A stretch of 64,000 nucleotides of DNA from an uncultured Bacteroidia bacterium. Its GTDB lineage: Bacteria; Bacteroidota; Bacteroidia; Bacteroidales; UBA932. The notes beneath the pieces are model-generated. The model saw nothing but the letters and a program-made list of their open reading frames with translations. It made no database searches and was not told where the DNA came from. Position numbers and translations under genes: made by a program. The stretch is taken from the NCBI GenBank assembly GCA_902778105.1, contig CACYWN010000006.1, positions 1-64,000 of the forward strand, given 5' to 3'. This document shows, piece by piece, positions 49,669 through 58,071 of the stretch. Position 1 is the first letter of the stretch, and each line of letters begins with the position of its first letter.

Positions 49669-49707
49669 TCACCCCCTTCTCCTTCTCCCCCCATTCCCAT
49701 TCCCCGT

Positions 49708-49859
49708 GCACAAGTCTCGCTTGTGCACGGTTCTTCCTCCCCTAAGACGTTTCTATGTACAAGTCTCGACGATACGGACCGATTCCGGCATTATCCTGAA
49801 AGACTTGTACAAGACAACACGACCATGAAGCCGCTTTGCCGTACAAGCGAGACTTGTAC
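49708..49859 (+). repeat. 152 bp symmetric palindromic element, copy C
   Basis: The left end GTGCACAAG-TCTCG-CTTGTGCAC (49706-49728) has two compensating changes that keep the palindrome. The right end is GTACAAG-CGAGA-CTTGTAC (49841-49859). A direct half-site begins at 49757 (+49) and an inverted half-site GACTTGTAC ends at 49810 (49 from the right end). It abuts RAYT 2 on its 3' side. Confidence 0.82.
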
Positions 49860-49950
49860 ACAGGGCGTCCGACCGCCGGAGGCCAACCTCTGAGGCCGAC
49901 CTCTGAGGCCGACACCCGCGGAAACCTCTCCCCAGAGAATCCCCCTAGAA

Positions 49951-50886
49951 TTACAGAACCAGACATCGACGGATCTGTGCCTCGCCGGCCAGGCGACGGC
50001 GATAGAGGTCGCTCGCGATGTTGTTCTTCTCACGGGCGGACAGTTGATAGACCGACATAGCCTGATACCTGGGCACATATTGCCTGTCTATCAACTCGCA
50101 TAACTGCAAGTCATTGAAACCAAGCGGAGTACCGCGATTCTTTTCGTTGCGGAGCATCTCGGTGATGGTCTTTTCGCGGGAGGCGGTCCGTTGTAAAACC
50201 CGCTCCTCAAAACTTTCGAGAGTGATGGGCGGCCGACCGTTATTATCGGCCTCCTGCTCTTTGGACCAGTCTTCGCCACTCTTCCGGGAAACCAGGTAAT
50301 TGAAGGCCTGCGGGGTGGCGTATAGGTTCTCGACCACCTCCGTTTCTATGACCGTTTCCCGAAGAAACACCCCTTCCGCCCCCATCTTCCATTGGGTTTC
50401 GTATTTCGCCCGGCGCGGCAAGGCGGCCTTGATCTGGGCAGGGGATAACAGCAAATCCGGCACATACCACTTCCCAAGCTCCTTCCGGAAATAGGCATTG
50501 GCCGAGCAGAACGGCCACTCGAACGGCGTAGCGGTGATGCCATGATGGACGGAATTCCTGAGGGTATAGGAAATAGCGGTCAACTTATGCTGCAAGCCAT
50601 CCAGCTCCATTTCGAAATAACCCGGTTCACCCAGCGGTCCCTTCCGCCCATACTTCTCGTTGAAATAGCGGGTATAGGACTGTCGCTTGATCTGGAGGAA
50701 CTCTCCCGGGCATTCCGTCTCATAGCAGCCGTGATGATGGTCGGGAATGTCACATTCGGCCAGACATCGGCTGCCCGTCTTCTTCAGCGCAGAACATAAG
50801 CAATTGAATGATCGGTTCATATCTTCCATGTTCCGATACATCACCTCCTTATGGGAGGTATAACACAAATGATAAGTATTAAGCAT
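49951..50886 (-). CDS. REP-associated tyrosine transposase-like protein (RAYT 2)
   Basis: This 311 aa protein resembles the Bacteroidetes branch of Y1/REP-associated transposases. The N-terminus (HLCYTSHKEVMYRNMEDMNR) is followed by CDIPDHHHGCYETE with a His50-x-His52 pair in the HUH position, and SYTRYFNEKYGRKGPLGE with the likely catalytic Tyr71. YTLRNSVHHGITATPFEW and CSANAYFRKELGKWYVP are typical of that branch. The middle HUH residue is His instead of hydrophobic, which is unusual. It is bracketed by repeat copies C and D, with copy D starting 28 nt upstream of the start codon. RAYT 1 is only distantly similar, so the two are separate lineages. Confidence 0.8.
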   Translation of the reverse strand: MLNTYHLCYTSHKEVMYRNMEDMNRSFNCLCSALKKTGSRCLAECDIPDHHHGCYETECPGEFLQIKRQSYTRYFNEKYGRKGPLGEPGYFEMELDGLQHKLTAISYTLRNSVHHGITATPFEWPFCSANAYFRKELGKWYVPDLLLSPAQIKAALPRRAKYETQWKMGAEGVFLRETVIETEVVENLYATPQAFNYLVSRKSGEDWSKEQEADNNGRPPITLESFEERVLQRTASREKTITEMLRNEKNRGTPLGFNDLQLCELIDRQYVPRYQAMSVYQLSAREKNNIASDLYRRRLAGEAQIRRCLVL

Positions 50887-50913
50887 GGCTTATTTTGGTT
50901 TATCCTTGGCGCT

Positions 50914-51064
50914 GTACAAGTCTCGCTTGTACAACAATTTGGCAATGAATTCCCCGTTCTGTGTCCATATCTCCGAATCAACCGGGAAAACAAGGGGAAT
51001 CCAAGAGACTTGATTACGATTTGCGCCCCTGGCGCCATTTTCTTTGTACAAGCGAGACTTGTAC
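50914..51064 (+). repeat. 151 bp symmetric palindromic element, copy D
   Basis: The left end is GTACAAG-TCTCG-CTTGTAC (50914-50932) and the right end GTACAAG-CGAGA-CTTGTAC (51046-51064), both perfect. The internal half-sites are degenerate but in register: GTCCATATCTCC from 50963 (+49) and GACTTGATT ending at 51015 (49 from the right). It lies just upstream of the RAYT 2 start. Confidence 0.82.
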
Positions 51065-51186
51065 AGCGCCTGACGGGCTGCTGGAAGGCAAAGGAATCAT
51101 AAAATCGCGATCCGGGCAAAAGGACGACGTCGTGTACAAGGGATACGACCCCGGGCGGAACCTCCGCCCAGGCAGATACATCATTA

Positions 51187-52554
51187 TCAAGGAGGAACAG
51201 TCCATTCCAGCAGGACGGGCAGATGGTCCGAAACGCCGCCGGTGTGGCGGGGGCCGGTGTAGGTGCGGAGGGGCTTCTCGCCGGAATGGACGGTGTCGCG
51301 CGTGAGCAGGAAGGGAATCCGCAGGATCTGCATCCGGGTGCGCACTGATGGGTCCCCAACAACCGTGTTCGCATGCCCCTTGACGTTCCCCGCCGAAGGG
51401 TCTGAAAACACAGGAGCGCCAAGAAGTGCCGAAGACACATAGATATGGTCGATGAGTTGCCATTTGCCGTCATACTTGATGGTGCCGAGGCCACGGCGGT
51501 ACAAGTCCATATGCAAGGGCGTCAACGCCGGTTCCAGAAGGCGGAAAACAGGATTGTCGGGGGTGTCGTTGAAGTCGCCGCCGGCGATGACCCGGTCGAT
51601 GCCGAGGGCGGCGAGCGAATCCGCCAGGAATCGGAGCCGCTCCACGGCGATGCGACGCCGGGGCTCCGACCCGGCAGTACCGCCATATTTGGAGGGGTGG
51701 TGGTTCACCAGGACGGCGAATCTCCCGTTGCGATCAACCCTGAACGGGGGGTTGCTTTCTTCCGGGAGATTCCCGTTCAAGCCGGGAACAACGTCTCGCT
51801 TATCCCGGAATACGCACAGCAAGATGTCACGGGTTGCCATCACGGAATCGGCCGCCGCACCGGGAGGACCGGCGTCGGCATACAGGTGACAGGGCTTGGA
51901 ATCAAGCAGTTCCAGCACCGAGGTCCGGTACAGGAGGGCTACATCTATGCCGCGGTGGTCCGGAGAATCGTAGTGGACATACTTGTAGTCCAGCTTCCGG
52001 AGAAGGGTCTTTGTCAATACCTGCCGGAGAACGAAAGCATTCTCCACCTCCTCCAGGCCGATGACATCCGGCAGCCGGCCCGTTTCCGCGCCGACCCACA
52101 GCAAGGCCTTCGCGAAAGCGTTCGCCTTGGCCTGGAACCGCTTCCAGGTCCAATGCCGCTCCCCTGCCGCCGAAAACTCAGCATCCGATACCGTCGTGGA
52201 ATCGTTCCGCCAGTCGAAGAAGTTCTCCACGTTCCAGAACATCACTTCTAAGGTATTTCCACCTGCCGGTACAGACTGTTCCCGCGTTCCCTCCACCCCT
52301 TGTGACCGACCATGTTTCCCTGCCCTCTGTTGTACACTGCTCCTGTGTACAAATTCACCCCCACCTATACCCTTTTTTGTGTTCACTGCTCCCGGAGTTC
52401 CGGCTATTCCGGTGCTTACGTTGAGCAGTGTACAAAGAATCTGTAATGGAGAATGACTTGGCTGTACACAGAAGCAGTGTACGGGGGCGGCTTTCGAGCA
52501 AGGGAAAGCAATGGTAAGGCAAATGGACAAAAGTCCAGATACGAGCGTTCTCAT
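51187..52554 (-). CDS. Secreted endonuclease/exonuclease/phosphatase-fold protein with a repeat element inside its N-terminus
   Basis: The 455 aa frame begins with a signal-peptide-like segment (MRTLVSGLLSICLTIAFP). The catalytic EEP domain starts only at residue 102 (LEVMFWNVENFFDW) and contains GLEEVENAF, VNHHPSKYGG, IAGGDFNDTPDN, LIDHIYVSS and SDHLPVLLEW, so all usual active-site motifs are present. Residues about 25-74 are encoded by repeat copy E (52332-52482). Homologues are nucleases or phosphodiesterases; substrate unknown. Either the repeat was inserted in frame between signal peptide and domain, or the true start is further in. Confidence 0.8.
   Translation of the reverse strand: MRTLVSGLLSICLTIAFPCSKAAPVHCFCVQPSHSPLQILCTLLNVSTGIAGTPGAVNTKKGIGGGEFVHRSSVQQRAGKHGRSQGVEGTREQSVPAGGNTLEVMFWNVENFFDWRNDSTTVSDAEFSAAGERHWTWKRFQAKANAFAKALLWVGAETGRLPDVIGLEEVENAFVLRQVLTKTLLRKLDYKYVHYDSPDHRGIDVALLYRTSVLELLDSKPCHLYADAGPPGAAADSVMATRDILLCVFRDKRDVVPGLNGNLPEESNPPFRVDRNGRFAVLVNHHPSKYGGTAGSEPRRRIAVERLRFLADSLAALGIDRVIAGGDFNDTPDNPVFRLLEPALTPLHMDLYRRGLGTIKYDGKWQLIDHIYVSSALLGAPVFSDPSAGNVKGHANTVVGDPSVRTRMQILRIPFLLTRDTVHSGEKPLRTYTGPRHTGGVSDHLPVLLEWTVPP
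52332..52482 (-). repeat. 151 bp symmetric palindromic element, copy E (second subfamily)
   Basis: On the minus strand it begins GTACAC-TGCTTCT-GTGTAC (52482-52464) and ends with the inverted form GTACAC-AGGAGCA-GTGTAC (52350-52332). A direct half-site GTACACTGCTC starts 49 nt in (at 52433) and an inverted GAGCAGTGAAC ends at 52381, 49 nt from the other end. Length and half-site spacing equal those of copies A-D, but the arm sequence differs after GTAC. It lies within the 5' coding region of the EEP gene. Confidence 0.78.
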
Positions 52555-52687
52555 GCGCCCAAGTTAGGGGGCGGCGACAAAACGCAGGGCAAAAAACGTA
52601 AAAATGTGGCGGAATCTTTCCGGTTGTTTCAAAGAAACATAACGGAAATCGCCATTCCACATAGATGGAACGGCGAATTGTAAAACA

Positions 52688-52763
52688 GATTCCTTCGCTT
52701 CGCTCGGAATGACAAGGGCGCTTCGCCCGGAAGGACAAGGGCACTTCGCCCGGAAGGACAAGG
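52688..52763. repeat. GTCATTCC-type extragenic repeat cluster
   Basis: AGATTCCTTCGCTTCGCTCG plus GAATGACA is identical to the copy inside folA (31178 onward). Two further units CTTCGCCCGGAAGGACAAGG follow in tandem. It occupies the gap between ychF and the EEP gene; no gene is present there. Confidence 0.7.
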
Positions 52764-52767
52764 TTTC

Positions 52768-53871
52768 TTACACGTTAAACAGGAAATGCATGATATCGCC
52801 GTCCTGGACGACGTAATCCTTGCCTTCGATGCCCATCTTGCCAGCGGCACGGACGGCGGCTTCGGTCTTGTAGTGGACGAAGTCGTCGTACTTGATGACT
52901 TCGGCGCGGATGAAACCGCGTTCGAAGTCGGTGTGGATGACACCGGCGGCACGGGGGGCCTTGTCTCCCACCCGGATGGTCCAGGCGCGGCATTCGTCGG
53001 CACCGGCCGTGAAGAAGGTCTGAAGGCCCAGGAGGTGATAGGCGCCCTGGATCAGACGGACGACGCCCGACTCGGAAAGGCCCATCTCCTCGAGGAACAT
53101 CTGGCGGTCCTCGTACTCTTCGATTTCGGCGATTTCAGCCTCGGTCTTGGCGGCGATCACCAGTATCTCAGCCTGCTCTTCAGCCACGGCGGCGCGGACG
53201 GCATCGACATAGGCGTTGCCCGTAGCGGCGGAGGCCTCGTCGACATTGCATACATACATGACCGGCTTGTTGGTCAGGAGGTAAAGGTCACGGGCCATCT
53301 GCTCTTCCTCGGCGTTCTCGGGAACGACCGTGCGGCAGGACTTGCCCTGAAGCAAGGCCGCCCGATAGCGCTGCAGCAGCGCCAGGAGCTTCTTCGCATC
53401 CTTGTCTCCCCCCGTCGTAGCTTGCTTCTCCACTTTCTTGATACGGTTCTCGACCGTTTCCAAGTCCTTGATCTGCAGTTCCATATCCACGACTTCCTTG
53501 TCGCGGACCGGGTCCACGGAACCGTCCACATGGACGATGTTCCCGTCGTCAAAGCAGCGGAGGACGTGCAGGATGGCGTCGGTCTCGCGGATGTTGGCGA
53601 GGAACTGGTTTCCCAGACCCTCTCCCTTGGAAGCGCCCTTCACCAGGCCGGCGATGTCCACGATCTCCACCGTGGCCGGAATGGTGCGCTTGGGCTGGCA
53701 GATTTCCGTCAGCACCTCCAGGCGCTTGTCGGGCACGTTCGTGGAGCCCACGTTCGGTTCGATGGTGCAGAAGGGAAAATTCGCGCTCTGCGCCTTGCCG
53801 GAGCTGACGCAGTTAAACAAAGTGGACTTCCCAACATTGGGAAGTCCCACTATTCCACATTTCAGTGCCAT
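52768..53871 (-). CDS. ychF: Ribosome-binding ATPase YchF (Obg-like)
   Basis: This 367 aa protein is full length. Its G domain has GLPNVGKSTLFN (about 8-19) with the G2/G3 elements FPFCTIEPN and VDIAGLVKGASKGEGLGN. A coiled-coil insertion (about 128-160) and a C-terminal TGS domain (about 280-367, ending DGDIMHFLFNV) follow. YchF binds ribosomes and prefers ATP; NVDE (about 210) in place of the usual NKxD fits that preference. It is highly conserved and cytoplasmic. The ppiD-like gene ends 3 nt upstream, so they may share a transcript. Confidence 0.97.
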   Translation of the reverse strand: MALKCGIVGLPNVGKSTLFNCVSSGKAQSANFPFCTIEPNVGSTNVPDKRLEVLTEICQPKRTIPATVEIVDIAGLVKGASKGEGLGNQFLANIRETDAILHVLRCFDDGNIVHVDGSVDPVRDKEVVDMELQIKDLETVENRIKKVEKQATTGGDKDAKKLLALLQRYRAALLQGKSCRTVVPENAEEEQMARDLYLLTNKPVMYVCNVDEASAATGNAYVDAVRAAVAEEQAEILVIAAKTEAEIAEIEEYEDRQMFLEEMGLSESGVVRLIQGAYHLLGLQTFFTAGADECRAWTIRVGDKAPRAAGVIHTDFERGFIRAEVIKYDDFVHYKTEAAVRAAGKMGIEGKDYVVQDGDIMHFLFNV

Positions 53872-53874
53872 AGA

Positions 53875-55962
53875 CTAATAGAATCTGGCGCGGTTGTCCT
53901 TGACGTCGGCGTCCTGCATCATCACGGGGACGATCATCTGGAGCGCATAGTTCATCAACTGGGAGTTGGCGTTCTTCGCGTCGCTGTCGGTGTAGAAGGA
54001 ACCGGTCTCGCGACCCAGCACATTGAACACATACACACCGTAGGAACCGGCGACCGGACCGCAGATCTTGCCTTCCGGAGCGGCGGCGATGGCGCCGATG
54101 AACTTCGGATCCAGACTGCGGGCGGACATCGAAGCGAAGGCGACGTCGTTCTGCGTGGAAACCGTCGTTCCGAGCTTCTCGGCAATTGCCTCGAGATCGG
54201 TGAGGCCGGCAATCTGCTCGGCCACCTCGGCCTGACGCTTGGCGGCGTACTTCTCGCTGTAGAGCTGGTTCTTGATGGAGGCGGAAACCTCGGAAACCGG
54301 GGCGATACCCTCCTTGTGCGCGTCCTTCACGGCCACCACGAAGAAGTAGTTGTTGTCCACGGTGATGATGTTGGACACCTTGCCCGGCTTGTTGTCAAAG
54401 GCCCAGCGGGTGACCTCCTTGGCGTGACCGATGGAACCGTAGGTGTCGGTACCCTCGTTGATGGTCAGGCTATGGGAATAGGTGCCCACGGAATCGCAGG
54501 CGGCACGGTAGTTGGCCAGTTTGCCGGCGGACAGGGTGGCGAGGCGGTTCGCGTCGTTGTAGAACTTGTTGAAGGTCTCCTTGCTGGAGAGGGTCTCCTT
54601 CTCGAAGATGGCCACCTGCTTGAACAGGGCGGGGGCGCCGGCCTCGGTCACTTCCACGATATGGGTGGCAATGTTGGACTGGAGGATGAACGGCTGGCCC
54701 ACCTTGGCGTTGAAGATGGCGTTGAAACCGGTCGGAAGATACTGGATGGTGCTCTGGGAGATTTCGCCGATGTTGCCGAATTCCCCGTCCGCGTTGGAGT
54801 TGCGGTCGGCGGAATAGGCGGAGGCGAGTTCCGTGAAGTTACCACCATTCTTCAGCACGGCGAGGAGGCTGTCAGCCAGGTGCTGACCGTCCTCGTTGGA
54901 CTGGAACATCATGTGGCGGACCTTGACGGTCTCAGGCATCGTGGCGGAACCCAGGATGCGGGCGGCATAGAAGGTATTGCCGGAAGTGTACACCGGGGAA
55001 ACACCCTCGTTGTGCTCGGAAACGAACGTATCCACGTCGGCATTGACGGAGCGGAGGTCACCGGCCTTGTACCAGCGGTCGTCCCACTGACGGTCGGAGT
55101 TGCGCTGCAGGAAGGAACGGACGTTCTCGGTCGAGGCGAAGTCGTCATAGAGCTTCACGAAATCGCTGTTCGCGGCGGCGATGTCCTCGGCGGACGGAAC
55201 AACCTGGAACACGGCGTACTCGATATCGCGGGTCGCGTTCTGCTTGAAGAAGTCCTTGTGGTTGTTGTAGAAATCGGTGATTTCCTTGTCGGAGACCACG
55301 ATGGTGCTGTCGGTGGCGAAAGTGAACGGGCTCATCACGAACTCGACGTCGGCGGTGGTGTTGTTGTCGGCGATCGAACGGTTCACCTGGATGGCGTTCT
55401 GGATGTTGGAATTCGCGAAGAGGGCGTTGTACTTGTTGTAGTACTGGGAAGTGACCATCGCCTCCTGCAGATAGTTCCAGATGGCCTTGCTGTTCTCATC
55501 CGCATCCACGTTCTGGAGGAAGTCCACCAGACGCTCGGAGGAGAAGGCGCCGTTCTCGTCCACGAACAGGGAGGCGATAACGGGCGAAACGTTCTCACCG
55601 TTGGTAAGGTCCATGATTTCGGCCTTGCCGACGTTGATACCGGCGGCCTGGGCATTCTTGATGAACAGGTTCTGGTCCACCAGGTTCTGCCACACGGCGT
55701 CGCGAATCTGCTTCTGCTGCTGCTCGCTGGAGGAAGTGGTACCGGAAAGCATCTCGCTGATGCGGGAATACTTCTCCACTTCCTGCTGGTAATCGGTATA
55801 GGAGATGGACTTGCCACCGATCTTGCCCACATCATACTTGGAAGAGACGGACTGGACCGTCTGGATGATCTGGCTCGGGTCGATGATGAACAGGAGGAGC
55901 GGGAGGGCGACCAGGATGGAAAGGAAGATGCCCCAACCGCGGAGTTTCTCTAAAACTGCCAT
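53875..55962 (-). CDS. ppiD: PpiD-type membrane-anchored peptidyl-prolyl isomerase/chaperone
   Basis: This 695 aa protein has one N-terminal transmembrane helix (about 11-28, GIFLSILVALPLLLFII) followed by a large periplasmic part. The SurA-like N region (about 45-220) begins KIGGKSISYTDYQQEVEKY. The parvulin-like domain (about 345-440) has VKVRHMMFQSNEDGQHLADS and AYSADRNSNADGEFGNIG. A second, weaker foldase-like region follows to about 640. PpiD acts at the periplasmic exit of the Sec translocon. Its neighbours ychF and lptC follow the usual Bacteroidetes arrangement with envelope genes. Confidence 0.88.
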   Translation of the reverse strand: MAVLEKLRGWGIFLSILVALPLLLFIIDPSQIIQTVQSVSSKYDVGKIGGKSISYTDYQQEVEKYSRISEMLSGTTSSSEQQQKQIRDAVWQNLVDQNLFIKNAQAAGINVGKAEIMDLTNGENVSPVIASLFVDENGAFSSERLVDFLQNVDADENSKAIWNYLQEAMVTSQYYNKYNALFANSNIQNAIQVNRSIADNNTTADVEFVMSPFTFATDSTIVVSDKEITDFYNNHKDFFKQNATRDIEYAVFQVVPSAEDIAAANSDFVKLYDDFASTENVRSFLQRNSDRQWDDRWYKAGDLRSVNADVDTFVSEHNEGVSPVYTSGNTFYAARILGSATMPETVKVRHMMFQSNEDGQHLADSLLAVLKNGGNFTELASAYSADRNSNADGEFGNIGEISQSTIQYLPTGFNAIFNAKVGQPFILQSNIATHIVEVTEAGAPALFKQVAIFEKETLSSKETFNKFYNDANRLATLSAGKLANYRAACDSVGTYSHSLTINEGTDTYGSIGHAKEVTRWAFDNKPGKVSNIITVDNNYFFVVAVKDAHKEGIAPVSEVSASIKNQLYSEKYAAKRQAEVAEQIAGLTDLEAIAEKLGTTVSTQNDVAFASMSARSLDPKFIGAIAAAPEGKICGPVAGSYGVYVFNVLGRETGSFYTDSDAKNANSQLMNYALQMIVPVMMQDADVKDNRARFY

Positions 55963-56014
55963 TTTTATGTTACTTTTTTAAAATTTTCGTCAAAATCCAG
56001 TCAAGGGTGCGAAT

Positions 56015-56698
56015 TTAGTGATTTTCTTTCAATTTATCACTATTTTTTCTCACAACAGCCTTTTTTGCCTGTTTTGAAAGCGGGAAAGGACCGACAAAGT
56101 TGACTGAATCGAGGACGACCTTCGTGGAATCCTGCTCCACGACACCATAGCTGTTGAAAGGACGCTGGATGATGGCGTTCCGGGCCATGTCGTCGGACCG
56201 CATCCCGAATCCCTGCATGTAGCCGGCCGGGGAATACATCTTGATGTAGCAGTCCGTCCAGATTTCCTTGGCCTTCTGGTCCCAGTAGATGGTGTCGGTT
56301 TCCATCGTTTCCTGTTTGACGATGTTCCGGATCACGACGGATCCGAAGGCCGACCACTTCTCCTCGTCGGTCGTCTTCCGGACATCGTGGCGGGCTTTCT
56401 GGGAGCGGATGGTCGTTTCCAGGGAACCGATCTCGGAATAACCGTAGACGGAAAGGCCTTTCGGAAACAGCTCATAGGAAACGGTGTCGAAGTCATATAC
56501 TTCCATCACAGGAGCCTCCACCCGCATTTTCAGGCGGCCGTTCTCGGTCTGGACGAAGAACATGCTGTCCACCACCTGGAGCGGCGTCTGCGAGAGGTCC
56601 AGTTTCTCGGCTTCGGACAGGTTTCCTTTGCACGAAAATACGACGAAAGCAACCGCCAGCGCGGTTGCCATCGTCGTAAGTATGCGGTTTTGCTTCAC
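56015..56698 (-). CDS. lptC: LPS export protein LptC
   Basis: This 227 aa protein has an N-terminal signal with a possible lipobox (VVFSC at about residues 19-23), instead of the plain anchor helix of E. coli LptC. The beta-taco domain (about 40-190) has LQVVDSMFFVQTENGRLKMRVEAP, TDTIYWDQKAKEIWTDCYIK and SPAGYMQGFGMRSD, typical of Bacteroidetes LptC. It receives LPS from LptFG and passes it to the OstA/LptA-type protein, which may be the one at 40018. It lies 6 nt from the upstream TPR gene in a coaX-to-lptC operon. Confidence 0.88.
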   Translation of the reverse strand: MKQNRILTTMATALAVAFVVFSCKGNLSEAEKLDLSQTPLQVVDSMFFVQTENGRLKMRVEAPVMEVYDFDTVSYELFPKGLSVYGYSEIGSLETTIRSQKARHDVRKTTDEEKWSAFGSVVIRNIVKQETMETDTIYWDQKAKEIWTDCYIKMYSPAGYMQGFGMRSDDMARNAIIQRPFNSYGVVEQDSTKVVLDSVNFVGPFPLSKQAKKAVVRKNSDKLKENH

Positions 56699-56704
56699 GG
56701 AATC

Positions 56705-58042
56705 TTAACGGGTACGGACAGTCGTGGTGGTGGTCATGCCGCTGCAGGAAACCGTGTAGATCTGTCCCTTGCCCAGGTCGTACATGAAGATTTCGCTGGC
56801 CTCCGGGTAGTAGATGCTCACCTTGCCGATGGCGGCGTTGGCATCGGATGTCAGGGAAGCGTCGGCAGACTTGGCCTTCTGGTAGTAATCCGTGGCGGCC
56901 CAGTAGCGGGCGTACTTGTCCACGTCACCGCCGCAGCTGGCGGAAGCCCAGAGGTTACCCATGATCATGTAGGCCTTTCCGGCATAACCGTTGTCCAGGC
57001 GGACCGCCTTGCCGGCAGCGTCGAAAGCGCGGCCGCGCATGTTGTTCGCATAGCAGAAGCGGGCAAGCTCATACAGGTACTGGGCGTCGGTAGCCTCGTC
57101 GGAATCCTCGGAATCGATAGCCTCGTCCAGGTAGCGGCAGGCGTCGGCCACATTGCCGCGGGCGGCGTTCAGCTTGTACAGGCCATAAGCGCTGCGGTAG
57201 GACGGATCCAGCTTGTGCATCTGGGTGACGGCCTTGAAATAGAGGTCGTTGTTGGAGCAATCCTCGGCGTTGTTCATCAGCTTCACGATGTTCGTCACGA
57301 CGGCGGCATCGTCCGGATTGGCATCGAAACGCGGCGTGAAGATCGCGATGAGATTCTCGCAGGAAGCGACCCGGCTGTCGGCGAACACGCTCTCGATGGT
57401 AGCCTTGGTCTTGAGGTTTTCCTCGGCATCGGCATCGTTCTTGGCGGTGGCGCCGTTGATGGCCTCCGTGACGGTGTCGTACATGTTGATCACGTCGTCG
57501 GCCTGGATCTTGCCCTCACGGTACAGGTTGATGGCAGCCTGGAGGTTGTTCACCAGGATGACACCGTCGGTCGCGCTGCCCAGCTCCCCGATGATGGCGG
57601 AGAGGTTGTCATACAGGTACTGGGAATCCTCGCTGCAGAAATTGACGATATATTTACCCTTGTTGTTCAGGATGGTCGGCTTCTGGTCCACACCCTTGGC
57701 CGTGCGCGGATAGAACTCCAGACGACGGTCCTGAAGGGTGAGCAGGGTGTCCACCAGTCCTTCGAAAACGGCCTTGTTGTTGCGGTTCTTGTTGATCTCG
57801 CGGTTGATGAGGGTGGAACCGTGGACGAACAGGTTCTGCGAAGCGGTTGCGGGGCAGATGGAATAGGCCTTTCTCCAGTTCGGGAGGGCGGAATCATAGT
57901 TCTTCTGCTTGTAATACTCCTGGTAGTAGGAGAGATACTTGATGCACTCTGCGCTGTCGGCGCCGTACTTACCCTGAGCCGAGGCGTTCTGGCCCAGGAA
58001 AACCGCAAGAACGGCGAAAAGGGTGAAAGTCAACTTTTTCAT
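56705..58042 (-). CDS. Periplasmic tetratricopeptide-repeat protein
   Basis: This 445 aa protein has a signal peptide (to about residue 22, LGQNASAQ). Helical pairs typical of TPRs start with YLSYYQEYYKQKNYDSALPNWRKAYSICP and recur around residues 245-330 (KAVTQMHKLDPSYRSAYGLYKLNAARGNVADA) and 345-415. TPR arrays mount protein complexes. This gene lies in the conserved block coaX / OM barrel / TPR / lptC, suggesting a scaffold role in the cell envelope; no partner is known. It is separated by only a few bases from lptC and by 29 nt from the barrel gene. Confidence 0.82.
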   Translation of the reverse strand: MKKLTFTLFAVLAVFLGQNASAQGKYGADSAECIKYLSYYQEYYKQKNYDSALPNWRKAYSICPATASQNLFVHGSTLINREINKNRNNKAVFEGLVDTLLTLQDRRLEFYPRTAKGVDQKPTILNNKGKYIVNFCSEDSQYLYDNLSAIIGELGSATDGVILVNNLQAAINLYREGKIQADDVINMYDTVTEAINGATAKNDADAEENLKTKATIESVFADSRVASCENLIAIFTPRFDANPDDAAVVTNIVKLMNNAEDCSNNDLYFKAVTQMHKLDPSYRSAYGLYKLNAARGNVADACRYLDEAIDSEDSDEATDAQYLYELARFCYANNMRGRAFDAAGKAVRLDNGYAGKAYMIMGNLWASASCGGDVDKYARYWAATDYYQKAKSADASLTSDANAAIGKVSIYYPEASEIFMYDLGKGQIYTVSCSGMTTTTTVRTR

Positions 58043-58071
58043 ATCGTTAGAATTTTATGTTTTGTTCCACT

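Noticed and set aside
51121..51186. A sixth palindromic element just right of copy D (GTGTACAAGGG)
   Set aside because: Only a single half-site is present, with no partner at 49 nt or 151 nt.
52786..55953. 1055-codon open frame opposite ychF and ppiD
   Set aside because: It is a shadow of two conserved genes; the protein is Gly/Val/His/Asp-rich with no fold-like pattern.
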